From Ailanthus altissimus (lineage: Eukaryota; Streptophyta; Magnoliopsida; Sapindales; Simaroubaceae), in the NCBI GenBank assembly GCA_946807835.1, contig OX327683.1:5337001-5401000 (forward strand): a DNA stretch of 64,000 nt, read 5' to 3'. Below, in pieces: positions 26,830 through 37,981 of the stretch; the stretch's first letter is position 1, and every line of letters starts with the position of its first letter. A program made the position numbers and the translations under genes. The notes below the pieces were generated by a model, which was not told the DNA's origin, made no database searches, and was given only the letters and a program-made list of their open reading frames with translations.

Positions 26830-27095
26830 ACTATAGAATTAAGGTCTACTAGTACACTGACGTACACCCGAAGATATACTCCCTCTAATTAGGATAAGAC
26901 TTTACTTTTACACTGACGCATACTGGAGATATACTCTATAAAGAAAGTATATACCTTTACACGAAATGGAGAGACCTCCATAGGGAGGATTCCACACTGA
27001 CACACACCCAAAGATATACTCTATATAAGGAGTATATACCCCTACACATAAGAAAGAGACTCTCACAAAAGGAGAAGAGACCCCTATAAAGAGAG
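26830..27095. repeat. Short minisatellite with 'acactgac..gatatact' units
   Basis: Repeated words 'tacactgac', 'acccgaagatatact', 'aagatatactctata' and '(a)gtatatacc..tacac' recur about every 60-90 bp (26830, 26853, 26917, 26994), alternating with 'ggagagacc'-like words. The units are imperfect. No coding potential. Confidence 0.6.
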
Positions 27096-27789
27096 GAGAA
27101 ATTACGCTAGAACTCAAACCCCCAATCTTAAATTAGGGAAGTGTATTTATTGTGAGTATTAATCGCTAGGGTAAGCACTCAAGTGCACATCCCTTTTTTA
27201 AAACAACTTTTCTTGTATTCCTTCTTTGAAGTACAAGAAGAAGAATTAAAACAAGAAACATAACATAATAACTTATGTATGGAAAAACTTTAAATTACTT
27301 TGCATTTAAGATTGTGTTGATTATTTCTGGTATTTAGTCAAGTTATTTCTTGCTAGTTTGAGTAGGAGTACTCTACGTTGTTGGTGTAGGCGATACGAGC
27401 GAATAGGTTACCATAATCTGTCTCAAATAGGTATGATCCATATGAGGGTTCCTTAGTAGCCAATAAGCTAGGCAGGGTAAGAGCTAGGGCTAAGATTCAA
27501 TTTTGAGTTAATCTAATTAAAAAGAGTTAGATTTACAGTCAGCAAGGTAAACTAAGGGATCGAGATCTTCGGCAATTCCTCCTGTGAGCATTAGATAGAA
27601 GACAATGAAAGCAAGGGAGTTATTTCTACCTTTTTGTGTTTATCAAACATTTAGCAAGTTTATTAATTGTTATCAGACCTATAAGCTTGTTGAAGTTATA
27701 TTTCCTTAAATTTCTTCTTATTATTTGATGATAAAGAGATTTAATTAGTAACGACAGTAATTGAACATTTTTTCCAAAATAACTAACTG
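27096..27789. other. Unassigned spacer
   Basis: No ORF or recognised motif. It sits immediately upstream (plus sense) of a minus-strand gypsy RT relic and could be part of the same dead element. Confidence 0.3.
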
Positions 27790-28235
27790 ATCTGCTTGGG
27801 TGGTGGATTTAACCACCAAATTATCTATGTAGTCTTCCACTTCCAAATTCATTATGTCATGAAATACGATAGTTATGGCTTTTTGATAAGTAATTGTGTG
27901 TTCTTAAGGCTAAATGGCATGATAGTGTAGTAGAAATTACCTACAAAAGTATAAAGGACAGTCTTTTTAGAATCTCTTGGAGTCATCTTGATCTATTTGT
28001 AATAGCTAAATCCATCCATGAATGACAACATCCCTTGGTCTAAGGTGTAGTCGATCAAAGGAAATTCATAAGAATGTCCATGTTTAACAAAAGAAATTCA
28101 TCATTGGGACAAGCTTTAGTAAGGTCTTGAAAATTAACATATATGCATATCTGGCCATTCTTCTTTCTAAGCACTATGTTAGCCAATCAAGATGATAGTT
28201 GATTTTAAGCTTGTGATGTGATATGAAATGTTAAT
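27790..28235 (-). pseudogene. Ty3/gypsy reverse-transcriptase relic
   Basis: On the minus strand the sequence reads, with stops, through motifs of plant gypsy RT: a degenerate 'C-K-T-L-L-K-L-V-P-M-M-N-F' stretch, '..IHGWI*LLQIDQDDSKRF', 'HYHAI*P', then AITIVFHDIMNLEVEDYIDN followed by LVVKS. The last matches the AxTxIFHDMMHKxIEVYVDDMIVKS region, with the catalytic YVDD reading as YIDN. Only the RT core is visible. Confidence 0.7.
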
Positions 28236-28785
28236 TCTTTCGATTTAAGAAAATGTCTTTTCAATGTCAACATATCATTATTACTGTCAAAAACTATAAT
28301 ATTTTTTTCTTGCACTCCAAAAATTATAAATTAGCGGTATATCTTATGTTATGTGTAGACTTAAACTCGAGTGTATTTTTATGTATTAATGTGTGAATTT
28401 AAGTCTTAATACATACCAAACTTGAAAATGTTGCCATTATTTTTTGAGCCACTATCACTATAATTTTAAATTTATCTCTCTGCAATTTTCTATCACTCTT
28501 CTCCTTTTGGTAAAAGTTTTGGATAAAATCAACAAGTGGATTCATTATATTATTGATTGCTATTTTCCTTTACAATATGAAATAGCTTCTGCATAACTCT
28601 TACATAAGCATAAGCATTAGACAATTATATATTATTAGACGCATAGCATAAAATCATATCAACTTGAAAATATTCTTTCATTCTTTATCTTCATTTGACA
28701 ATTAAGTTAGAAGGCCAAGGAAATTAATAATTATTGTTTCTATCCTAAAATTGAAGACGTTTGCTCTATTAATATTGTGGCTTTT
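28236..28785. other. Spacer before the copia element
   Basis: AT-rich sequence with no ORF, repeat unit or gene signal. Confidence 0.4.
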
Positions 28786-29175
28786 TGTGATTAAAAATCA
28801 TGATTTAATATGATTTTGGTTAGGACATTTGAGATGGTGACATGTGACAGAGTTATTTAAATTCTGTTAAAGTTGTTAAGTTAGTTAGGCAGTTGAAAAT
28901 TCTGGGTTTTCTGTACTTTAAAATATTATTTCTGGTGCAACCTTTTGAGCGAGATTTCTCTCCGTTTTTTGAACTATTTATTTTATTCTTATTGCATTGT
29001 ATTCCTTGTAATATCAAAAATAAATTCCCTATAATCATTAATCAATAAAACTGAAGTTGAGATCTTGATTCATCGTGGATGTAAACAATTGATGAATCAT
29101 GTAAATCCCTATGTATTGTGTTTTTATTCTTTCTTTGATCTTTATTACTTGAACTTGATTTCTTGGAGTGAGATT
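28786..29175 (+). repeat. Copia 5' LTR
   Basis: Starts around TGTGATTAAAAATC and ends near 'ggagtgagatt', directly before the gag start codon at 29182. It aligns along its length with 36220-36576 with many substitutions and small indels. The heavy divergence between the LTR pair implies an old insertion. The usual primer-binding site is not recognisable. Confidence 0.7.
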
Positions 29176-29476
29176 AGATCTATGGCATCTCACAAATATG
29201 AAGTCAAAAAATTTAATGGGAAAAATGATTTCAGTCTATAAAAGGTAAATGTGATGGATTTACTGATGAGTTAATGGCTTGATTTTGGTCTCGACGATAC
29301 TCTAACCACAACTAGTGATGAGAATAAGCCTAAGACATTAAGATCTGATCCAAATTATGCATTGATCCAAAAGAAAGCTCATAGTGCTATTGTTTTGTCA
29401 TTAAGTGATAAAGTTTTTAGAGAAGTTGCTAGTTAGAAAACTACAATTGGTCTTTGAAAGAAACTTGATGATCTTT

Positions 29477-32082
29477 TGTCACACCCCAGACCCAAAAGAT
29501 CTGACACACGACATAACTTACGTTCATTCAATAATGTGCACTCATAAATAATGTTGCATAAAATTTCAAACTTTAATTCAACATAGGAATCCTTAGCAAG
29601 TTGCTAGTAAGTTCTAAAATCAACTCATAACCACGCTTGGTGAAACTTAAACCAAATATAACCATACTTAATAAACTAATACATAAGTATTTATTCAATA
29701 GGAACAAATCAAATATCTTAACCCACGTATCCCCAAATGAATCACTCAGAAACTTAGCAACTTAGGGAACCTAAGGAACAGCATAAGCCTTGCCAAATTC
29801 GCTAAGCATACATATACCTTATTTACCTGAAATCACCATAAACTATAATAAGTATAAAACTCAGTAAGCATACTAATTTTTCATATATCAAAATACAAAT
29901 ACATATATGTACACAATGCATGTGTATGATATATTGTGATAAATTAAAATCATAATCTTATCAAATCATATGTCAGATAAGCGCTTACACATTCTTTCAA
30001 AACATATAATAGGAATACCATCACTCAAATACTACTTAGTAGGACTTTCATATCACATATCACATAATGAGCCAAATGTCACTTGTAGGTGATATACCAT
30101 ATGAGAGAAATAGTATAAGTGAGGTTTAAATTACACATATATAATGCTCATACCCGAAGGTAAGAGCCAAACCCTTACCCTAATCATCATTGAGTCCTCT
30201 CACATGCACCAATACGCCATCACATGAATGTGATGACTCACTCTTCCTTTAGGTACCAATAGGATCCTCCCTACATACGGAATACATAACATATACTAAT
30301 CCCAAAGAAAATGTCACACATAAAGGCTCCACAAATCACGTAAGATACCTACTAAGTCAACAGTGAGTTCAAGCATCCTCAAAACATAAATGTTTCTCAT
30401 TGACATATTATACTTCAAAAGCTTTCTTTGTTAAACACATTTCATTTTGAAAGCTCACTTTCAAAAACACATATATGGCATATATGTCCATGCTCACATT
30501 CATAAACACATGTCTTTCACATTTCATATCAAAATATACTTTGACATAACATAAATATATTCTTAAGCACATTTACAAAATCATACATACAATTACTATG
30601 TTTATTGTGATTTCAGTAAAATTCTAGTATACTTACCTCTTAGCACTTTCGGCTATAAGGCTTAAATCTTTTTAACCTATCAATAGAGATTAATCCTTTT
30701 ATGAGCCTCAACATTCACACAAAACACTTTAAATAGTTTACAAAATTACACATATTGCACTTATCACATCGAATTGGTCTAATTACTTGGTTTCTCAAAA
30801 TCTGTCATTCTGACCACTTATACTTAACAAAATTTTCTTATATATCAAACGATGTCCAATTACTCTAAAATCATAATATATCACTCTTGACTCATATATC
30901 CTTCTTATATATAAATATTATATCATAATTCCTACATAATCCATTCCGTAAATGCCATCAAATCCAAACTATTAACCTAACAGGATCAAGATATTTACTG
31001 AAAAGTATTCAATCTCCCAATTTTATAAAATCATATACTAACTCAAAAATTATAAAACTATCACAGAATTACTGTTGACATATATCTCAATTTATGATAA
31101 ATATTTCACTTCAAAATCACTGTCAAAAGTATTTTAAAACTATTTTATTCCATAGCTTTAAAAATCTGTTAATCAAATACTACAATGAGCTGATATACTT
31201 TACAAAATTATACAATTTAACCACATTGGTCTAAATTCTCAATTATGAGTATATCATATTAGACATATAAACTTATCATATTCCAAAAATTAGTAATTTT
31301 TGAAGATCATTCAGAAGATCAAAAATTATTTGTCACTGTATCATACTGTTAACATAGAAAATTTCTAGAATTTCAGGGTCATTTTGGTAAATTCGTTAAA
31401 AAATTAATTTTTGGAATTTTAAATCGATTCAAAGTCTCAAATGATTCTAAACATGTCTAATTTTATATACTCAAAATCCAAAACTAGAATCGAAGCAAAA
31501 AAATTTATAAAATTCTTGGATCAAAAGACTATCAAGTAGAAATTCTGCAACTCATCATGATTTATCAAGCTATCTACATAAATCATCATCAATTCTCACA
31601 ATATCTTACAAAATTCACATCAAATCCTCAATTTTACATATTTTAAAAATAAAAAATTAAAGAAATTAACACCAAAAAAATTAAGAAATGGTTATAATAT
31701 ACCTCTTAAAGCTTAAATTCCACCTTTCTTCTTCTTTTTCTTCTCTTTCGCTCCCCTTTCTTTCTCTCTTTTCTCACTTTAAAAGAGGTGGCTCGACCAA
31801 AATAAGTGAATTAGGGCTACAAATGTGTATTTTTTATACTAAGAGGCTAATTTCTAGTATTTACTAATTAGCCCCTAAAACTTTCAAAGTACTATAATTT
31901 AGTCCCTAAAATAAATCTAAAGTCTTACAAATAAACCCAATACTAATAGTAGATCTTTAATCTATATAAACACTACTAATAACAATACATAAATCAAGTA
32001 TCATCCGCATACAAATAAAATATATATATTTATATATATATAAATATTTATTCTTACCAGTTGTGAATAAGTGGTTACTACA
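29477..32082. mobile_element. Solo LTR (2606 bp) inserted in copia gag
   Basis: Begins TGTCACACCCCAGACCC and ends GTGGTTACTACA, the TG..CA termini of an LTR. It is flanked by a perfect 5-bp target duplication, tcttt at 29472-29476 and tcttt at 32083-32087. Removing it rejoins the copia gag reading (..KKLDDL / YMTKSLANRLYIKK). No ORF above about 60 codons and no internal retroviral domain is seen, so it is best read as a solo LTR left by LTR-LTR recombination. The TGTCACACCCC start is common in plant gypsy LTRs; the family is inferred. Confidence 0.85.
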
Positions 32083-33398
32083 TCTTTACATGACAAAATC
32101 CCTTGCTAATCGATTGTATATTAAAAAGAACTATACCATCTTACTATAAGAAGGCTTTTTAATTAAAGATCAAATTAATACATTTAATAAGATAATCGTT
32201 GATCTTGAGGCAATTGATGTCAAGATTGATGATGAAGATAAAGTTAGTATCTAGTTAAGCTCCTCACCAACAAGCTGTGAACATTTTGTTGAGACTCTCC
32301 TATATGGAATGGAGTATTAACAATGACTAATGATAAAGCTTCTCTAAACTCAAAAGAATTAAGGAAAATATCAAAGACTAAAACTACGTATAGTTTGACA
32401 GTAAGAGAAAAGGCTTAGAAAATAGAAGAAAAGTAAAACTATTCAAGGGGTAAGTCCAAGAAATGTTACTTTTGGAAGAAAGAATGGCATTTTAGAAGGG
32501 GTTATCCAAAAAGAAAGGCAAAGATGAAGGATAAGAAAGCAAATGAAGGCGATGTTAAAGTAACCACTGAAGATGGTTATAAAAGTACAGAAACTTGGTA
32601 TTTTTAAATAAAAAAATTGCTGGTGGGTAGATACTTAATTCTGGTTGTACCATCTACGTGTGTCCTAATAAAGTCTTATTACCAATTATCAATCCGTTAA
32701 TGGTGAAAATATGTTAATGAAATATGTTATGGCTTGTCAAGTCATTGAAATTGGTAATATAAGACTAAAATTGCATGATAGGAAGATTAGAGTATTACTA
32801 GATGTTAAACATGTTCTTGATCTAAAACGAAATTTAGTGTCTCTTAGCACAAGTTAGATGCTTATTTAAAGCAAAACAGGAAATACTCAAAATGATTAAA
32901 TGGTCTATGATAGTCATGAAAGGTGAAAAGCACAATAGATTGTATGACTTGGAAAAGTAGTCATCAATTCTACAACTATTTATGTTGATACTAAAAATAT
33001 GCAAACTAAATTATGGCATTTGAGGTTAGCTCACCTAAGTAAAAAAAAGGCCTTAAGAAATTATATGATCAAGGTGCTTACATTAAAGATAAAACTTAGT
33101 CGTTGGGGTTTTATAAACATTATGTGCTTGAGAAGACTCATAGAGTCAAGTTCAGCACTGAATACTATAATACCAAAGCTATTATTGATTATATACATTC
33201 AGATCTTTGAGGGCCTGCACAAATTGTCACTTATTGTGGTACTAAGTACTTTATAACTTTTATAGATGACTATTTAAGAAAGTTGTGGGTCTATGTGATG
33301 AAAAGTAAAGAACAAGTGTTTGAGACCTTTAAAACTTGGAAAGCATTTGTTAAGAATCAAACCAATAAGAGAATCATGGTACTTTATGACTAATAATG
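32083..33398 (+). pseudogene. Copia gag-end, zinc knuckle and integrase start remnant
   Basis: Continues the host copia reading after the nested LTR. Near 32455-32510 the order of Cys/Trp/His codons (CYFWKKEWHFRRGYP-like) is a decayed CCHC knuckle. 33005-33060 gives the GAG-pre-integrase signature (LWHLRLAHLSKKKA). 33260-33370 gives integrase core FIDDYLRKLWVYVMKSKEQ. The frame is interrupted many times. Confidence 0.75.
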
Positions 33399-34351
33399 TG
33401 TTAAAATTTATGTTTACGTGTCATCCCATTATGTATAAATATTTATTTAATATTTATACTAGTATTATTATTTCAATAAATCGCTAATTATATTTATATA
33501 TAGTAAGATGCTTGTAACATTTTAAATATTGTATTATCTGAAAGAGTTCAAATCTGGTCTAAATGAGTTTAGATCAGTGTTAAGAATTAGCAACGCTAAG
33601 AGTTTTAAATGCTAAGAGTTGGCACTAATAAGAGTTATCAGATTATAAGAGTCAACGATATCTAAAGAGTTAGAGTCTTGTCTGAAATGGGACAAAGACC
33701 TAAGAATATATTAGTAATGACGTAGTTGCAAAGAGTTGTAAATAGTGCTAGGAAATGTCATTATGCAAATATGTTCTCAAATATTATGTTCCTGATCTAT
33801 CTTCGCTGATGTTGGTCTAGCAGTGAATACCTTGAGTAGAGCACTTGTGAAGTGTTGATAGCATTAAAAATGATTGAGTTTCATTTGTGTTAACAAGTGA
33901 ATGAATGAAAATTTGTGCAAGTATTGAGAGGAAAAGAAGAGTTGGTTTTAAGAGAGTTTTTCTTTGAAAGAAGACTTGTGAGAAAAACTAAAGGAGAAAG
34001 AAAAATAAATCATTCTTATTTTTCTTTCAAGCAATACAAAACCTTGTTGTTGGAGATTATACTGCTGTTATTCTAGCTTCACAATCCCACCAGATTGTTG
34101 TGAACTAGAATTGAATAAAAGTGCACTTCAAGGTGAGCTCAAAGTTGGAGCAAAGAAATTCAGAATTTGAAATCTTCATCGGAGGTCTTCAAATGTATGT
34201 TTTCTGTATTCTTAAGTTGTTAAGAATTGAAGTATATGTGTATATGTTGATTATATGATAAATCCCGCTGTCAAATTCGTGTATATGATACATGTGTTTA
34301 GTTTTTCAATATGTATACAATCACATGCATACATCCTAAAATACGTCAACA
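33399..34351. mobile_element. Second nested solo LTR (953 bp) in copia integrase
   Basis: Begins TGTTAAAATTTATG and ends ATACGTCAACA (TGTT..AACA termini) and is flanked by a perfect 5-bp duplication, taatg at 33394-33398 and taatg at 34352-34356. Excision restores the integrase order (..VLYD / NGLEFYNNDF). The segment is noncoding. A pyrimidine/purine-rich transcribed-like part lies at 33930-34060. It is a different family from the 2.6-kb LTR. Confidence 0.85.
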
Positions 34352-36219
34352 TAATGGTCTTGAGTTCTACAATAATGATTTCAACAACTTTTATGCCAAA
34401 CATGAAATTATTAGGCATAGAATAATGAGATCTACACCACAACATAATGAACAAGATCTCTTTTTAGAGGGCAAGATGTATGCTGACTAATGTAGGGTTG
34501 TCCAAAGAATTCTATGGAGAGGCAATAGTCACAACAACCTATCTAATTAATAGAAGTCTCTCCCCATTAATTGGCTTTATAACACTAAAAGAAAAATGGT
34601 CAGATAGCATTTGAAAGTATGACCACCTAAGAGTTTTTTGTTGCTATGAATCTGTGTACATCAAACAACGTAAGCTAGAACCTAGAGTCTTAAGAGGATA
34701 TTCATTGGATATCTAGAAGAAATAAAGGGATACAAAGTTTGGTGCACTGAACTTAAGCCACCAAAGAGTATTATAAGTAGAGATGTAACTTTCATTGAGT
34801 TAGCACTATTGAAAGCCAATCCCAACTCAGAATTACAAAAGCCAAAATTTGTGCTAGCAACAGTTTTAGCACCAAAAACTATAGAAGTTGAAATAAAGCC
34901 TCAATTGAAATTCTAGAAGCACTCAAATCAGTACTTCATTAAGATAGCACTTGAAAATGGACAACAAACACCTATCAGTACCTCTATGTCTCTCCAAACA
35001 CAAACTAAAACTCATAAAATAGAACTTAAAGAGTACCAGTTAGTTAGAGATAGGCTATGAAAGATAATAAGCCACCAATTAGGTATCCACATGTAGATTT
35101 AATAGCTTATGCCTTCAGTGTTGCTTAAAACATTGATTATAATGAGCCTAAGATAGATAATGAGATTATAAAGAGTGTGAACAGTCACAAGTGATAACAA
35201 GTTATGGAGGATGAGATCAATTCACTTAAAAAGAATCAGACCTGGGAATTGGTGGTCAAACTTGAAAACAAGAAACTAGTTAGGTGCAAATTAATTTAAA
35301 AGATTAAGAAGGAGATTCTAGGTGTTGAGCCTTCAATATTTAAGAGTAGATTGGTTGCATAAAGCTTTACTCAGCATGAGGGGATTAATTTCCACGAATT
35401 TATTCACATGCGGTAAAACAATTATTAATAAGAATACTACTGGTCATGTGTGTAAACTTGAACTTGCATTTAGAGCAAATAGATGTAAAAACAACATTTC
35501 TTCATGGTGAACTTGAAGAAAAGATATATATATCACAGCCTCAAGATTTTGTAGAACCTAAAAAAGAAGACCATGCTTACTTATTAAGAAAGTCTCTATA
35601 TAGGCTCAAATAATCTCCAGGACAATGATATATGAGATTTGATGAGTTCATGTTTTATTGTGAATTTAATAGGAGTAAGTATAATGGGTGTGTGTATTTC
35701 AAAACATTAAGTAACATTATACAAATTACCTTTTCCTTTATGTTGATGATATGTTGATAACATGTCAAGATATGAGAGAAATATAAAAGTTGAAAAACAA
35801 TTAAATGATAAGTTTGAAATAAAGGATTTGAGAACAGTCACGAGGATATTGGGTATAAATAACATAAGGGATAGATTTGATGTCATTTTCTTGTCTTAAC
35901 ATATGTATATACTAAAAAATTTAGAATGTTAAATGCTAAGGCAATTTTGACCCACCTAAGTAAGCATCAAGTGTTTCATAAAAAGTCTAAACACATTGAT
36001 GTTAATCTACATTTCATAAAGGATGTTGTGCTAATTAGTGAAGTCAACTTGATTAAGATTTCAACATCTGAAAACCCTGTTGATAAAGCCATTATCATCA
36101 CTTAAGTTCAGCTTGTGCAAGGACTAAACTGGTATTATTGGTGTGTAATTGAGCAAGTGATGTGGAGATTATGGATCTGAGGTCAACTTCTAAGTTATAT
36201 TGAATCAATGAAAGAATTT
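34352..36219 (+). pseudogene. Copia integrase end, reverse transcriptase remnant
   Basis: 34357-34460 continues the integrase (GLEFYNNDFNNFYAKHEIIR), then the DUF-like linker region. The RT begins near 35212 with EDEINSLKKNQTWELV and continues, with stops and frameshifts, through a TTFLHG-like reading (about 35489), an LEEKIYISQPQDF-like reading (about 35510-35550) and a YVDDML-like motif near 35740. RNase H is not clearly preserved. No functional protein. Confidence 0.75.
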
Positions 36220-36576
36220 GTGAATTTCTTATGCTTAAAAATTATGATTGAATATAATTATGATAAAGGCCAATGAAATGGTGACACATGATAAAGTTAA
36301 TTAAATTTTGTTAAAGTTAGTAAAATAGTTGTATATTCTAGGGCAACCTTTTGGATGAGATTTTTCTTTATTTTCTAAACCATTTTAATTGATTCTTGAT
36401 GCATTGTATTCTTTTTAATTTTAAAAATAAATTCTTTATAATCACTGATCAATAAAACTAAAGTTAAGATCTTGATCTATTTTGGATATAGACAGTTATC
36501 AAATATTAATTATTATGTACTTTATTTTTTAATTCTACTCTTGATTCCTTTGAAATTGATTTCTTGGAGTGAGATT
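36220..36576 (+). repeat. Copia 3' LTR
   Basis: Aligns with 28786-29175: 'gcttaaaaattatgattgaa', 'aaatggtgacac', 'caaccttttgga', 'tgatcaataaaactaaagtt', 'gatttcttggagtgagatt'. Slightly shorter through small deletions. A target duplication with the 5' side is no longer evident. Confidence 0.7.
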
Positions 36577-37448
36577 CGTTAACAAGTATTAAAAATAATA
36601 TTATGACACACTTTTAGCCCTTGCATTGATTAAGTTGGAACCATTTTCTATTTTTTAGAGAATCAATAAACTTCCTGTTTCAACCTAACAACTCATTTTA
36701 TCTACATGTCTAGTCCCTAGACAGTATGATTCTTCGTTTTGGGTAGTGCTAAGTTGCAGCCATCTTTTTAAATAAATGCTTCAATTTATATAATACATTT
36801 TTAAAATTTTTAAATATATAATAAAAAAACTAAGACATTTTGTTTAAAATTTTGAAACCATATGAAAGACTTGATTCAGAAACTAGTTGTTTAATGGCAA
36901 CATCATAGATTTTGCAGTTTGTGAATTGCGATTCTTTACTTATGATTAGCTTTATCAGCTAAGCATGGCCTAAAGTTTCACTTGTGGACTGCTTCTGCAC
37001 GCGTTTAAGCACTAACCAATTCACATCACTGATCATTGAATATGGTGCTAACTAATCATTCACAAAAACAATATTGTTATATTTATAAAGTTGGATTGTA
37101 AATTATGTGAGTTTTACATAAAGAGTATTGGCCATATTCTACTATTAATTTCTTAGCCCACATCCTTGGGGCACAAGTTAATACAACTCTGTCATCACAT
37201 TCGCTTCAAGGAAACATCAATCTTTCAATGGCGAATGACTAATATGTATATTTGCACACAAATAAGCTTCAAATCCTTTAACATAAAAATTGAAAACTCT
37301 AGTATGGAAGTTCAAACCTTAATATAACAATTGAAAACTCTTAACTCAAAGAGTTTAAACCTTAACTTAAAAGGTACAACACAAAACTTAAACTAATATG
37401 TATGGAAGTCGATGCCATCATATGAGGAGAAGAGCGAATGAATGAATG

Positions 37449-37505
<57 letters not shown>

Positions 37506-37981
37506 ATAAGAAACTGAATACACTGTTATTTCATGGAGCAACAAGCAAAAACTATTGTTGTACATCATTCACTGACCATTGCAATACAGTATTAAATCTC
37601 TTATGGTTCGAGAGAGAGGGAAAAAAAGGATTAAAACAGAATAGAAATATTTCGAGTCCAAGACGGGGAAGAAAAAGCACGAGGGGCTCGGGTGCAAATA
37701 TAGGCCAACAGTGCTTCAAAAACAAGTTAAAACGACTGCACAGCACTTGAGCTATTTTAAAAACAGGGAGGGGAAAAAATGAGTAGAAGAATGCACTCAT
37801 GTAACATCCTCCCCCCCTTAGACAGCTAAAGGGCCTAAAACAAAAGAGCTTCCCCATATATTTTGAAAAGGAGAAATGTCTTCTCCATTTGAAAAACAAA
37901 CCCTATAATTACATGACCAAATGACTCTGAGCTGTATCCAAAACACCATCCACGCTACAGCCTCTGGGTTTCTTTTCCCTT
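36577..37981. other. 3' flank of the P450 gene; microsatellite
   Basis: Noncoding. Contains (AATG)4 at about 37436-37451 running directly into a pure (GA)n tract at 37452-37504. The part next to 37981 would be the P450 3' untranslated region. Confidence 0.5.
37436..37504. repeat. Compound microsatellite (AATG)4-(GA)26
   Basis: Four AATG-type units are followed by an uninterrupted GA dinucleotide run of about 53 bases. It lies roughly 480 bp beyond the stop codon of the minus-strand P450 gene. Length suggests it is likely to be polymorphic. Confidence 0.95.

Larger units (their letters stand above)
28786..36576 (+). mobile_element. Old Ty1/copia retrotransposon with nested insertions
   Basis: Bounded by two diverged LTRs (about 28786-29175 and 36220-36576) sharing 'aatggtgaca(c/t)', 'caaccttttg', 'gattcttgatgcattgtatt'-like and 'gatttcttggagtgagatt' blocks. 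Inside, in order on the plus strand: a gag start (MASHKYEVKKFNGKNDFS at 29182) running to 29476; gag resuming at 32088 (MTKSLANRLYIKK); a zinc-knuckle region; GAG-pre-integrase (LWHLRLAHLSKKKAL near 33010); integrase (FIDDYLRKLWVYVMKSKEQ near 33260); integrase again from 34357; and reverse transcriptase from about 35210. Stops and frameshifts throughout. Two younger LTRs interrupt it. Confidence 0.85.

Noticed and set aside
37362..37568. 68-codon minus frame with a run of Ser-Leu
   Set aside because: It is simply the GA microsatellite read as codons.
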